Source of the DNA: a virus
DNA: 40,809 nt
IMG/VR virus record: IMGVR_UViG_3300045996_001274
Coordinates: 1-40,809 of that record
Direction: 5' to 3' (one strand)
In this document: piece by piece, positions 24,073 through 30,075 of the stretch
How the letters are laid out: the number at the start of each line of letters is the position of its first letter
How positions within the stretch are numbered: the stretch's first letter is position 1
Program-made: the position numbers and the translations under genes
Notes under the pieces: generated by a model
What the model was told of the DNA's origin: nothing
The model's database searches: none
The model's input: the letters and a program-made list of their open reading frames with translations, nothing else

Positions 24073-24374
24073 CCGCGGAGGCCTCGCACGAGGCGCTTCC
24101 AGCCTTCCTCATTCGCCGGGAAGCGGCCGCTCGGCCCGGTGGGGAGGGAGGCCGTAATCCCGACCCGCGCGCTCGGCGGCCTCCCTCCGCAGCCGAGACA
24201 ATAGAGATGGTCGCGAAGCTCGTGCTTCTTGGTCGACCACATATGGCACATGTACCAGCGTTCCATTTTAGCAGCATCGATCACGCCGCGGTGACCGCAT
24301 TCGCACTGGACGGCGAGATTGAACCCGTGGCGCACAACGTCGCCCAGCACCTGGAATTTGAGGTTCGCGCCCAT
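24069..24374 (-). CDS. Small zinc-ribbon-like protein (101 aa)
   Basis: The ATG at 24374 gives MGANLKFQVLGDVVRHGFNL, then AVQCECGHRGVIDA. Cysteines at 24, 26, 43, 59 and 62 and His28 form a likely metal-binding ribbon, the last pair lying in HLYCLGCGGRPP. Similar short proteins with a GYxLxVxCxxCGH-type core occur in alphaproteobacterial phages and are of unknown function. A TTG at 24410 would extend it by 12 residues; no ribosome site decides. It precedes the 64-aa gene with a four-base overlap and follows the 58-aa gene by about 50 bases. Confidence 0.65.
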   Translation of the reverse strand: MGANLKFQVLGDVVRHGFNLAVQCECGHRGVIDAAKMERWYMCHMWSTKKHELRDHLYCLGCGGRPPSARVGITASLPTGPSGRFPANEEGWKRLVRGLRG

Positions 24375-24422
24375 GCGCGCTTGTTCGCGCAATGTTCCGG
24401 CGCGTGGCAATAGCGCGAATCG

Positions 24423-24599
24423 CTATTCGAAGCCTCGAAGCCGCTTAATCTCGGCGATCAAATGTGGCGCCGCCCAATGAGCCGCTGCCGTGTATTCGTT
24501 GCGCTCGGCCGGCGTGCTGCCGGCGCGGCGATAGGCGCCCAACTTCGCCTCAAGCTCAGCGATCAGGTCATCGATATCGGGGGGCTCTGAGGTCGCCAT
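24423..24599 (-). CDS. Small hypothetical protein (58 aa) next to attP
   Basis: The ATG at 24599 opens a 58-residue reading: MATSEPPDIDDLIAELEAKL, then GAYRRAGSTPAERNEYTAAA and a helical end (IAEIKRLRGFE). It is acidic-amphipathic and protein-like, with GC-rich third positions. It is the first gene leftward of the attachment region, and no ribosome site is clear. On integration it and the two genes after it would be at one end of the prophage, the integrase at the other. Function unknown. Confidence 0.6.
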   Translation of the reverse strand: MATSEPPDIDDLIAELEAKLGAYRRAGSTPAERNEYTAAAHWAAPHLIAEIKRLRGFE

Positions 24600-24693
24600 T
24601 TTGTTTTGCGGCCGATTTCTAAGCTTTTGATCGGAAAGGCAAGTTTTCGAAGCTGTTTTGCAGCGAAACCCGCAGAAATCCGCCAGTCATGCC

Positions 24694-24733
24694 AGCTTGG
24701 GAAGCTTCTGCTCTACCATTGAGCTACACCCGC
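24694..24733 (-). other. attP core: 5' 40 nt of a tRNA-Gly(CCC) gene
   Basis: On the minus strand the sequence from 24733 reads as positions 1-40 of an alphaproteobacterial tRNA-Gly(CCC): acceptor GCGGGTG, TA, D-arm GCTC-AATGGTA-GAGC, anticodon stem GAAGC, loop TTCCCAA and GCT. After that it no longer fits: the rest of the anticodon stem, T-arm and acceptor 3' strand are absent. It is therefore a tRNA fragment marking the attachment core and not a working tRNA gene. Confidence 0.85.
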
Positions 24734-24735
24734 AA

Positions 24736-24751
24736 ACGGTTGTTAAACCGT
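24736..24751. terminator. Short hairpin at the integrase stop
   Basis: ACGGTT (24736-24741) and AACCGT (24746-24751) form a perfect six-base inverted repeat with a four-base loop, between the integrase stop and the tRNA core. No T-run follows in the leftward direction. It may weakly end the integrase message or be a protein-binding element of attP. Confidence 0.4.
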
Positions 24752-25905
24752 CATTTTCTCGCGGCCTCGGCAGATTGTTTTGCAATCTGTTTTGCAGCGA
24801 TACGCTCGCCGAGTGCCACAACGACCCGCTCGTGGTCAACATAGACCTTGCGGATTTGTGAGACGCGCTGCGGCGACCAGCCCATGATATCCGCCGCCTC
24901 GTCGTCGGTCAGCTGCCATTCGGTGAGCAGCATCGTGCAGAAGGTGCCGCGAACGTCGTGCAGATGCTTGAGGCGCTCGTTGCCATCCTCGTCGACGTGC
25001 TTGATCCCGGCGAGGTCGCGGATGCGGTTGAAGCTGCCGCCGAGGCCGTCGCCCGTCCACGGTAATCCGCGGCTGTTCACCAGCAACGTGTTGACGCCTT
25101 CGGCGCGCTCGCGCGTGCGCAGCTCGGCGAGCACGGCCTCGAGCTGGGGTGTCTGCGGGATGACCGCGCGGCGCCGCTTGCCGCGGCTGCGCTTGAGCGC
25201 CTTCTTGACGATCGCGAACTCGCCGACCTGGTCCCATGTGAGGGTGACGAGATCTTGGCGGCGTAGGCCAGTGACTGCCGCGAGCTGCAGCGCATCGATC
25301 AGGTGCGGCCGGCCTTCATTCCAGCAATGCCATTCGAACGCGGCCATATCGTCGTCGGTCCAGACGATCTCGTCGCGATCGGAGCCGCGATAGAGGTTGG
25401 GGATCTTCTGTGCGACGTTGATGGCGACGAAGCCGCGCAGGCGTGCGAACTCCAAGAGGGAGTTCAGCACCGTTATGCCGATATCGGCCGAGCGCGGTGT
25501 CTCGGCGCGTTCGTCGCGCCACTTAACGACCTTGGCCACCATGCGTGGATCGTTCCAGATCGTGCGCGGGAATTTGCCCCAGCGCTCTTCGATCAGATCG
25601 ATATGGCCGCGCCAGACGCGGCGCGTCGACGGGGCGAGGGCGATCCATTCGGGGCTCGCCTTGGCGGGATTGTCGTCTTCCTGCGGATTGACGGGGCACC
25701 ATTGCCGGATGACCCAGCGGAAGGTGGCGGCGTCGACCGATCGATCGTCGATCATCGCCGCGGCAATCGCCTGGTGGTCGGCCTTGGTGAGCGCTGGCTT
25801 GCGTGGGGCCTCGACCTTGCGGATCAGCGGGCCGCCGCGAAAGGCATAGATGTACCAGGTGACGGGCTTGCCCTTGCGCGCCGACTTGATGAACTGGACG
25901 CTCAT
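24751..25905 (-). CDS. int: Tyrosine-family integrase
   Basis: A 384-residue site-specific recombinase. The N-terminal part (about 1-75) is an arm-binding type domain, and a SAM-like core-binding domain with APSTRRVWRGHIDLIEERWG follows. The catalytic domain has Arg215 in VTGLRRQDLVTLTW, the HxxR box at 316-319 in LKHLHDVRGTF, and the nucleophile Tyr355 in QIRKVYVDHE. It inserts the phage at attB, here a tRNA-Gly(CCC) gene to judge from the adjoining core. The ATG at 25905 overlaps the stop of a 68-aa gene (ATGA). It is the last of ten leftward genes, so its expression should follow the leftward early promoter. The attP right arm lies within its 3' end. Confidence 0.95.
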   Translation of the reverse strand: MSVQFIKSARKGKPVTWYIYAFRGGPLIRKVEAPRKPALTKADHQAIAAAMIDDRSVDAATFRWVIRQWCPVNPQEDDNPAKASPEWIALAPSTRRVWRGHIDLIEERWGKFPRTIWNDPRMVAKVVKWRDERAETPRSADIGITVLNSLLEFARLRGFVAINVAQKIPNLYRGSDRDEIVWTDDDMAAFEWHCWNEGRPHLIDALQLAAVTGLRRQDLVTLTWDQVGEFAIVKKALKRSRGKRRRAVIPQTPQLEAVLAELRTRERAEGVNTLLVNSRGLPWTGDGLGGSFNRIRDLAGIKHVDEDGNERLKHLHDVRGTFCTMLLTEWQLTDDEAADIMGWSPQRVSQIRKVYVDHERVVVALGERIAAKQIAKQSAEAARK

Positions 25906-26108
25906 AGCTGGTCCTTGAACCGATCGAAGTCGCTCTGTGGCGCCGTCGCCGGCGCGGCCGGCGCTTCGAACACCCGAATCGAGCCATTAGGGGAGACCTC
26001 GAAACCGGCTACGTCAAGGCCGAGGTCGCGGGCGATCTGGACGTAGGAGAGCACCTTCGCCTTGTGAGGATAGCACGCCTTCTTGGGCTTGCTGGTCTGC
26101 GCGTTCAT
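25902..26108 (-). CDS. Small protein upstream of integrase, possible excisionase
   Basis: The ATG at 26108 overlaps the previous stop by four bases, and the gene's own stop overlaps the integrase ATG. It encodes 68 residues: MNAQTSKPKKACYPHKAKVL, then SYVQIARDLGLDVAGFEVSP and NGSIRVFEAPAAP. The Arg/Asp helix followed by a beta pair (VAGFEVSPNGSIRVF) is common in small phage proteins of alphaproteobacteria. Position next to the integrase suggests an accessory or excision factor, but no excisionase family is recognisable. Confidence 0.65.
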   Translation of the reverse strand: MNAQTSKPKKACYPHKAKVLSYVQIARDLGLDVAGFEVSPNGSIRVFEAPAAPATAPQSDFDRFKDQL

Positions 26109-26512
26109 ATATTCAGGTCCAGGCCGAGCTTGATCCGCCAGCGTGTGTATTCGGTCCACTCCATGCGGCCGGCCTCGCGATCCTCGTCGCGATACTGGCG
26201 CATCAGCTGATTGGCGCGATTGCTGGCACGGCGCCCAGCCTCCTTGGCTTCTGGCTTACCCTGGGTGCCGTTGCGGGTGATGCGCGCCGTGATCGTCAGT
26301 GGGATCAGCACCACGCCGCGCTTCTTGGACCGATCGTGCCAAGCGCCATTGTGCTTGGGGCAGCAGAAGAGCTGATTGGCCACCTTCGGCTCAAAGAGCT
26401 TCATGCACTCGGGGCAAGGCCGTGCCGCCCATCCGCCCACGTTCTGGCCGGGCAGGCGGTTGTGGCCAATCTGAGAGCCGCCTTGGTCCAAGGGGGCTGG
26501 ATCAGTCGGCAT
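26105..26512 (-). CDS. Zinc-binding hypothetical protein (135 aa)
   Basis: The ATG at 26512 is preferred; it overlaps the previous gene's end by 11 bases. The segment WAARPCPECMKLFEPKVANQ, then LFCCPKHNGAWHD, contains Cys33, Cys36, Cys50, Cys51, His54 and His59, the pattern of a small zinc finger. A basic helix follows (EAKEAGRRASNRANQLMRQY). This suggests a nucleic-acid-binding protein. Its role is unknown; the coupled position in the leftward operon is the only context. Confidence 0.65.
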   Translation of the reverse strand: MPTDPAPLDQGGSQIGHNRLPGQNVGGWAARPCPECMKLFEPKVANQLFCCPKHNGAWHDRSKKRGVVLIPLTITARITRNGTQGKPEAKEAGRRASNRANQLMRQYRDEDREAGRMEWTEYTRWRIKLGLDLNI

Positions 26513-27689
26513 TGTGCCCAGCGGCCTTCGCGTCGGCTGGCGGATCGGTGAGGTTGGCGGCTGCGAGCATGGCACGCTCATCGGCAAGCTCGACCTTTAG
26601 GCGAACGATGCTTTCAAGATCCCCGCACGTTATCATGATCGTGTCGGGGTGCTCGGGGTCAGCCGGGTCCGTCTCGCAGGCCGATTGCAGAACCTCGACT
26701 GCGATCGTCTTGGCGTCCCTTGCCCCCTCCCCCGCGCGCATGGAGGCTGCGGAGAGCGAGAGGGCGTCGGTTGTCGCAAGGCACAGCCTCTTGGCCGCCC
26801 ATGCCCATCCGATCGCACGCGCCTCGTCAATGTTCGCGACGCCGGAAATCTGAAGCTCGATCGGATCATCTTCAAGCGTCAGGATGATATGGCCGGTCCC
26901 GTCTTCCTCGATATGAACATCTAGACAGACGCCATTTACGTGCCAGTGCTCATGCGGGCAGTCGCAGTCAGGTACGGTGCCGAACTCGACATTACATTGA
27001 TCGTCACGCTCGAAAATCGCCTCCCGCTCCCCGCCCCTCGCGACTTCCGTGGAAGGTGCGGCGGGGGCTTCTGGGATGTAGGCGATGATGCGATCAGCAG
27101 CCCGGTCGAAACCTCGAAGCGTGTCGCCGCATTCCAGGGAAATCGCGCTTCTCAGAATGCCGATGATGGTGTCCCGCAAAGGCTGTGGAGTGTAAGCGAC
27201 CACCTGGGGCCACGACTCGCTATCCTCGGAACTGATCTTCAGAGGATGAACGCTGCCGTCAGGGCGACTATAAAGGACGATCCCGCGGTCCCAATCCTCG
27301 GGCTCCCTATCGGCGCCATGCCAAGGCTTCATGCCCTCGGGGATGGAAGGTGCGGCGGGGGCTTCTGATGCTGCGGCGAGCTTGTTTATCTCTTCGAGTA
27401 TGAGGACCGCGCACCCTCCCGCACCGGCAGTGAAGCCCTTTCGGTAATCGGGTGATGCAGCGTCGGTGTGCCGGCTTTCGTATCGTACCCGCTCGCAGAT
27501 GCGCTTCGCCGCGCGCAGGGCTTCCACCACCTCCCCCGAAACGCTGGCCGGTTGCGTGGGCTTGGCGAGGGCGGCGGGCGGATGAGGGATAAAATACACC
27601 GTCTCCGGGCATTGCAAATCCCGTCCGATATGGCGCGACTTTGGACGGCAACACGCTAGGCACATCGCGCGGGGTGCGGTGTCGGTCAT
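26502..27689 (-). CDS. Large early leftward hypothetical protein (395 aa)
   Basis: A GGAAGGAA ribosome site five bases upstream sets the start at ATG 27689; the reading is open for 148 further codons upstream, but that part is a shadow of the neighbouring gene. The product begins with a Cys-rich tip (MCLACCRPKSRHIGRDLQC), then acidic, Trp-containing segments (GMKPWHGADREPEDWDRGIV) separated by Pro/Ala linkers reading EAPAAPS. Near 255-265 there is a Cys/His cluster (CDCPHEHWHVNGVCLDVH). The layout looks modular, and a 24-base exact repeat lies in the linkers. No family is recognised. Low-complexity linkers and the operon context suggest a phage-specific regulatory or anti-host protein, but this is speculative. 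Confidence 0.7.
   Translation of the reverse strand: MTDTAPRAMCLACCRPKSRHIGRDLQCPETVYFIPHPPAALAKPTQPASVSGEVVEALRAAKRICERVRYESRHTDAASPDYRKGFTAGAGGCAVLILEEINKLAAASEAPAAPSIPEGMKPWHGADREPEDWDRGIVLYSRPDGSVHPLKISSEDSESWPQVVAYTPQPLRDTIIGILRSAISLECGDTLRGFDRAADRIIAYIPEAPAAPSTEVARGGEREAIFERDDQCNVEFGTVPDCDCPHEHWHVNGVCLDVHIEEDGTGHIILTLEDDPIELQISGVANIDEARAIGWAWAAKRLCLATTDALSLSAASMRAGEGARDAKTIAVEVLQSACETDPADPEHPDTIMITCGDLESIVRLKVELADERAMLAAANLTDPPADAKAAGHNAD
27050..27073 (-). repeat. 24-base direct repeat, first copy
   Basis: This copy, beginning TGGAAGGTGCGGCGGG, is identical over 24 bases to 27344-27367, exactly 294 bases (98 codons) away. Both copies encode the EAPAAPS-type linker of the 395-aa protein. 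Recombination between them would delete or duplicate 98 codons in frame. Confidence 0.8.
27344..27367 (-). repeat. 24-base direct repeat, second copy
   Basis: Identical over 24 bases to 27050-27073. It encodes the upstream EAPAAPS linker. Because the spacing is a multiple of three, loss of one copy would leave the reading frame intact. Confidence 0.8.
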
Positions 27690-28126
27690 GCGGATTCCTT
27701 CCGAGTGTAGCGCTCGCGGGCGAGCAGGTTCGCTTCGTGAACGTGCATGATCCACGGCAGATCGGCGCCGGGCATGCAGCCGCGGTGGTTCCATTCGAGC
27801 GCGACGGCGAGCGCGAGCTGCTGGGCGAGCGTGGTGTTTTCCGGCGCGGCGGCGGCGCGGGTGGAAATGGCGGCGCGGGCGCTGGCAAGGTCGAGCCGGA
27901 TCTCTGCATGGTAGGCCTGAAGCTCGGGCATTGGCTCGCGGCGCACGACGGCGCGCCAGATGGCGACGGCGGCGCCCATTACGCGGGCGCGATCGTCGGC
28001 CTGCGCCTGGGTGAGCTTGCCTGCCTTCACTGCCTCGGGATCGGCGGCCAGGCGCTGGGCGAGCAGCTGCTCGGCGAATGCCGCGATCGAGCGCCAATCG
28101 CCATAGAGGGGCGGGGAACCGTTCAC
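27686..28126 (-). CDS. Hypothetical protein (146 aa), leftward operon
   Basis: The ATG at 28126 overlaps the previous stop, and this gene's stop overlaps the next ATG; both junctions are ATGA. The product begins MNGSPPLYGDWRSIAAFAEQ and is largely helical, with an Ala/Arg-rich middle (QAYHAEIRLDLASARAAIST) and a C-terminal LEWNHRGCMPGADLPWIMHV. No family is recognised. It is a well-formed coding frame with GC-rich third positions. Only its operon membership points to an early function. Confidence 0.7.
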   Translation of the reverse strand: MNGSPPLYGDWRSIAAFAEQLLAQRLAADPEAVKAGKLTQAQADDRARVMGAAVAIWRAVVRREPMPELQAYHAEIRLDLASARAAISTRAAAAPENTTLAQQLALAVALEWNHRGCMPGADLPWIMHVHEANLLARERYTRKESA

Positions 28127-29328
28127 AGGGCACCTGTCGCGACGCCGCCGAGCGTCATGTCGGGATCGCGGCGGCGAGGCTCGAACTTCTCGGCCAGGGC
28201 GGCGCCAGCGCGGACGCGTGCGAGCTGTTCCTCGAACGTGAGAGGCCGCGCGCGATCGGCGGCGATCTCACGAGCAAGGATCAGCCGCGCTTCCTCTTGG
28301 CCATGCTCGCGCACCAGCTCGCGGAAACGAAAGAGCTTGTCGCGCGGGATGCCTTCAGTTGCGCGGAAGCGCACAGCGCTGGGGGTAAGGCGGCCGGGTC
28401 GCTTCGGCGCGGGCAAGTGACCGCCCTCGGCCTCGAGCTCGGCCTTTAGCGCATCGCGAATGAAGTAGGCGGATGACTGGCCGATGCCGCACAGCTTGGC
28501 GGCACGTCGCACTGGCATGCCATCGAGCAGCTTCTGCCGAAGGGCAGCCTTCTGTTCCGGGGCGATCCAGCGGCGCGAGTCGGCCTGGTTGTGGCGTACG
28601 CCGTCCAGATCGCAGCCGGGGAGGCTCTGGCCTTTGCGGCGCAATCTCTGGACCAAGCGGTTGCGGATGCGCCCAATCGACGTGTGGCTGACGCCAGTAC
28701 GTTCGTTGATCTTCTGAGCGCCAAGGCCTTCGAGGAACAGAACCTCGACCTCTTGCCGCTTGTCCTTCGAGATCTTGACGCCCGAATAAGGTTCGCCTGC
28801 GCCCGGTGCCGGGAGGGGCGCCTTGTCCCGCGCCTTCAGTTCGCGGTTGTAGCGGCGCCGCTCTTCGGCGACCCGGCCCGCGCTCAGACCGAGCCTAAGC
28901 TGGATATCGATACCCTTGTAGCCCTTGCGGAGTGCGAAGCGCAGGCGCTCGATGCCCTCGGGCAACAGCCTGCCGCTCGCGTCGCGCTCTGCCGGGCGAT
29001 AACCGCGGGCGGTGCACTGCGCGATCACGATCGCGTTGCAGGCTGCGCTTTCGCTGACGCCGAAGTGGGCACCGATCCGAGCAAAACCCCAATTGCTCTC
29101 GTCGCGAAGGGCGACCGCTTCGGCCAGGCGCGCGCCGACAAGCTTTGCCTCGCGGCGGGGCGGGGGCGCGCTCGACCGGATTCCGAGCTTCGCGGCCATG
29201 ACGTAGATCGCGCGCCAAGAGCGATCGGGGAGGGCATCACACGCACCGCTAATCCCCTCGCGCGGATAGACATCGTTGAGGATGGCGCGTTCTTCGCTGG
29301 TCCAGGCGGGGGCCTTGGGGCGCGGCAT
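28123..29328 (-). CDS. Multi-helix-turn-helix DNA-binding protein (401 aa)
   Basis: The ATG at 29328 overlaps the previous stop by one base. The N-terminus (PAWTSEERAILNDVYPREGI) resembles a SANT/Myb-like domain. At least two later helix-turn-helix units are visible: FLEGLGAQKINERTGVSHTS with GRIRNRLVQRL (about 205-235) and LLDGMPVRRAAKLCGIGQSS (about 270-292). A third, VALRDESNWGFARIGAHFGV with SESAACN, lies near 75-100. The protein is unusually long for a phage regulator and looks like an array of DNA-binding modules. It may control early genes or bind host DNA. No catalytic motif is visible. Confidence 0.75.
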   Translation of the reverse strand: MPRPKAPAWTSEERAILNDVYPREGISGACDALPDRSWRAIYVMAAKLGIRSSAPPPRREAKLVGARLAEAVALRDESNWGFARIGAHFGVSESAACNAIVIAQCTARGYRPAERDASGRLLPEGIERLRFALRKGYKGIDIQLRLGLSAGRVAEERRRYNRELKARDKAPLPAPGAGEPYSGVKISKDKRQEVEVLFLEGLGAQKINERTGVSHTSIGRIRNRLVQRLRRKGQSLPGCDLDGVRHNQADSRRWIAPEQKAALRQKLLDGMPVRRAAKLCGIGQSSAYFIRDALKAELEAEGGHLPAPKRPGRLTPSAVRFRATEGIPRDKLFRFRELVREHGQEEARLILAREIAADRARPLTFEEQLARVRAGAALAEKFEPRRRDPDMTLGGVATGAL

Positions 29329-29480
29329 CAGTTGGCGACCACGCGAGAGAGGACAATCTCGACCGCGAAACCGAACCAAACGACCAGGATGCTACGACCT
29401 TCAGCGTAGTCAATGTCGTCGTCGTCGACGCCACCGGACCAAGGATAGGTCCGGATCCTCGGAAGAAGAGAGCGGATCAT
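29328..29480 (-). CDS. Small membrane-like protein (50 aa)
   Basis: The ATG at 29480 overlaps the previous stop (ATGA), and the TGA overlaps the next ATG. The protein reads MIRSLLPRIRTYPWSGGVDD, then an acidic linker and a hydrophobic C-terminal segment (SILVVWFGFAVEIVLSRVV). This may be one membrane helix with the N-terminus in the cytoplasm. Function unknown. It sits in a run of small overlapping leftward genes. Confidence 0.62.
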   Translation of the reverse strand: MIRSLLPRIRTYPWSGGVDDDDIDYAEGRSILVVWFGFAVEIVLSRVVAN

Positions 29481-29755
29481 TCGGTTGCTCCAAGCTCGTC
29501 GCGCTCGCCGAGCTGGGCGGCGATGCGGGTGTAGGTTGCGGTGGAGGCGTCGGCGGGCTTGCGGCCGAGCAGGCGCAGCAGTTCGCGGCCGATCTCGCCG
29601 GCGATGCGGGTAAGCTTGGCCTTGCGGGCGCGGACGTACCGGTTGCGCGCCGCCCAGGGCAGCTCGGCCCAGCAGCCGTCGCAGGTCAGCTTCCACTTCT
29701 CGCGCGGGCATTCGCAGCCGCGGCGCTTGCAGATGGAGGGCGCGTGGCGGCGCAT
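29477..29755 (-). CDS. Small Cys-rich zinc-finger-like protein (92 aa)
   Basis: The start is ATG 29755. The N-terminal third (SICKRRGCECPREKWKLTCD, then GCWAEL) has Cys9, Cys14, Cys16, Cys25 and Cys28, which fits a compact zinc-binding knuckle. The rest is a basic helical domain (RNRYVRARKAKLTRIAGEIG) ending in an acidic tail. This is typical of small phage-encoded nucleic-acid or protein-binding factors. It overlaps the next gene by four bases and lies four bases after the 35-aa gene. Confidence 0.7.
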   Translation of the reverse strand: MRRHAPSICKRRGCECPREKWKLTCDGCWAELPWAARNRYVRARKAKLTRIAGEIGRELLRLLGRKPADASTATYTRIAAQLGERDELGATE

Positions 29756-29759
29756 CGGA

Positions 29760-29867
29760 TCAGCGCCACAACGCGAAGGCGAGCACGGCCCAGAAGCCGA
29801 TGCCGAATGCGAGGCCCGCGGCGAGCGCGCGGCAGCACCCGCGGCAGAACCGGCCCGCGCGGCTCAT
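29760..29867 (-). CDS. Small membrane protein (35 aa)
   Basis: The ATG at 29867 overlaps the stop of the 42-aa gene (ATGA). The peptide begins MSRAGRFCRGCCRALAAGLA and ends with a hydrophobic helix (FGIGFWAVLAFALW). Cys8, Cys11 and Cys12 are near the start. One transmembrane segment at about 14-34 is predicted by eye. The coupling and the composition support a real gene; the role is unknown. Confidence 0.55.
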   Translation of the reverse strand: MSRAGRFCRGCCRALAAGLAFGIGFWAVLAFALWR

Positions 29868-29992
29868 TGGGCGGCGATCCCGTAGGCCATCGCGAACGCG
29901 ACGACGACCCCCGCGATAAGGCCGAGGGCAAGGTTCTTCCAGGCATCGCTCTCACGATGCTGCGCGAACATGGGATGAGGACGATGCGGCAT
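29864..29992 (-). CDS. First leftward early gene, small membrane protein (42 aa)
   Basis: A GGAGG ribosome site lies five bases before the ATG at 29992, so this is the first gene of the leftward operon. It encodes MPHRPHPMFAQHRESDAWKN followed by a hydrophobic helix, LALGLIAGVVVAFAMAYGIA. The Shine-Dalgarno bases lie in the 3' arm of a perfect hairpin just upstream. A small membrane protein made first after infection could act in superinfection exclusion or host takeover; that is inference. Its stop overlaps the 35-aa gene's ATG. Confidence 0.62.
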   Translation of the reverse strand: MPHRPHPMFAQHRESDAWKNLALGLIAGVVVAFAMAYGIAAQ

Positions 29993-29997
29993 GCGGA

Positions 29998-30016
29998 CCT
30001 CCGATCAAATCGGAGG
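29998..30016 (-). promoter_or_regulatory. Hairpin covering the first leftward ribosome site
   Basis: CCTCCGAT and ATCGGAGG are perfect 8-base arms around a three-base centre. In the leftward message the 3' arm contains the GGAGG that precedes the ATG at 29992. Pairing would hide the ribosome site until the hairpin is opened, for example by a protein, a second RNA or translation. It lies directly between the predicted leftward start site and the first gene. Confidence 0.65.
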
Positions 30017-30018
30017 CT

Positions 30019-30048
30019 TGCATAATGTTAGCAGATGCTAACAGTCAA
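30019..30048 (-). promoter_or_regulatory. Leftward early promoter (PL-like)
   Basis: On the minus strand a -35 TTGACT (30048-30043) is followed after 17 bases by TTATGC (30025-30020), or after 18 by TATGCA (30024-30019), as the -10. The perfect operator palindrome at 30026-30043 occupies the spacer. This promoter would drive all ten genes down to the integrase and be shut by the repressor. Confidence 0.6.
30026..30043. promoter_or_regulatory. Operator O1, in the leftward promoter
   Basis: TGTTAGCAGATGCTAACA is a perfect palindrome with 8-base arms and a GA centre. It is the best-formed of five related 18-base sites around the repressor gene (shared form TGTYRGC, eight-base halves around a two-base centre). 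Confidence 0.8.
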
Positions 30049-30054
30049 CAACAA

Positions 30055-30072
30055 TGTTGGCAAAAGCTGAAA
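30055..30072. promoter_or_regulatory. Operator O2, upstream of the leftward promoter
   Basis: TGTTGGCAAAAGCTGAAA fits the same form as the other operators, with an imperfect right half (AGCTGAAA against AGCTGACA). It lies just upstream of the leftward -35, within a few bases of the repressor gene's end, so cooperative binding with O1 is plausible. Confidence 0.55.
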
Positions 30073-30075
30073 ACG

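Larger units (their letters stand above)
24600..24800. other. attP: attP region: tRNA core with flanking arm-type repeats
   Basis: The core lies between two pairs of the octamer TGTTTTGC: 24602-24609 and 24654-24661 on one side, 24776-24783 and 24788-24795 on the other. The inner-left and outer-right copies extend to a 14-base identity, CTGTTTTGCAGCGA. All four are in the same orientation, and the right pair lies inside the 3' end of the integrase gene. This core-plus-arms form is that of an integrase-binding attP. In an integrated prophage the two arm pairs would be separated, so the region seems intact. Confidence 0.7.

Noticed and set aside
24694-24733. A complete tRNA-Gly gene
   Set aside because: Only positions 1-40 are present. 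The T-arm and the acceptor 3' strand are missing on both sides, so it is an attachment core.
25303-26046. A 247-residue plus-strand reading opposite the integrase
   Set aside because: The integrase has all catalytic residues on the minus strand. The plus reading is a shadow.
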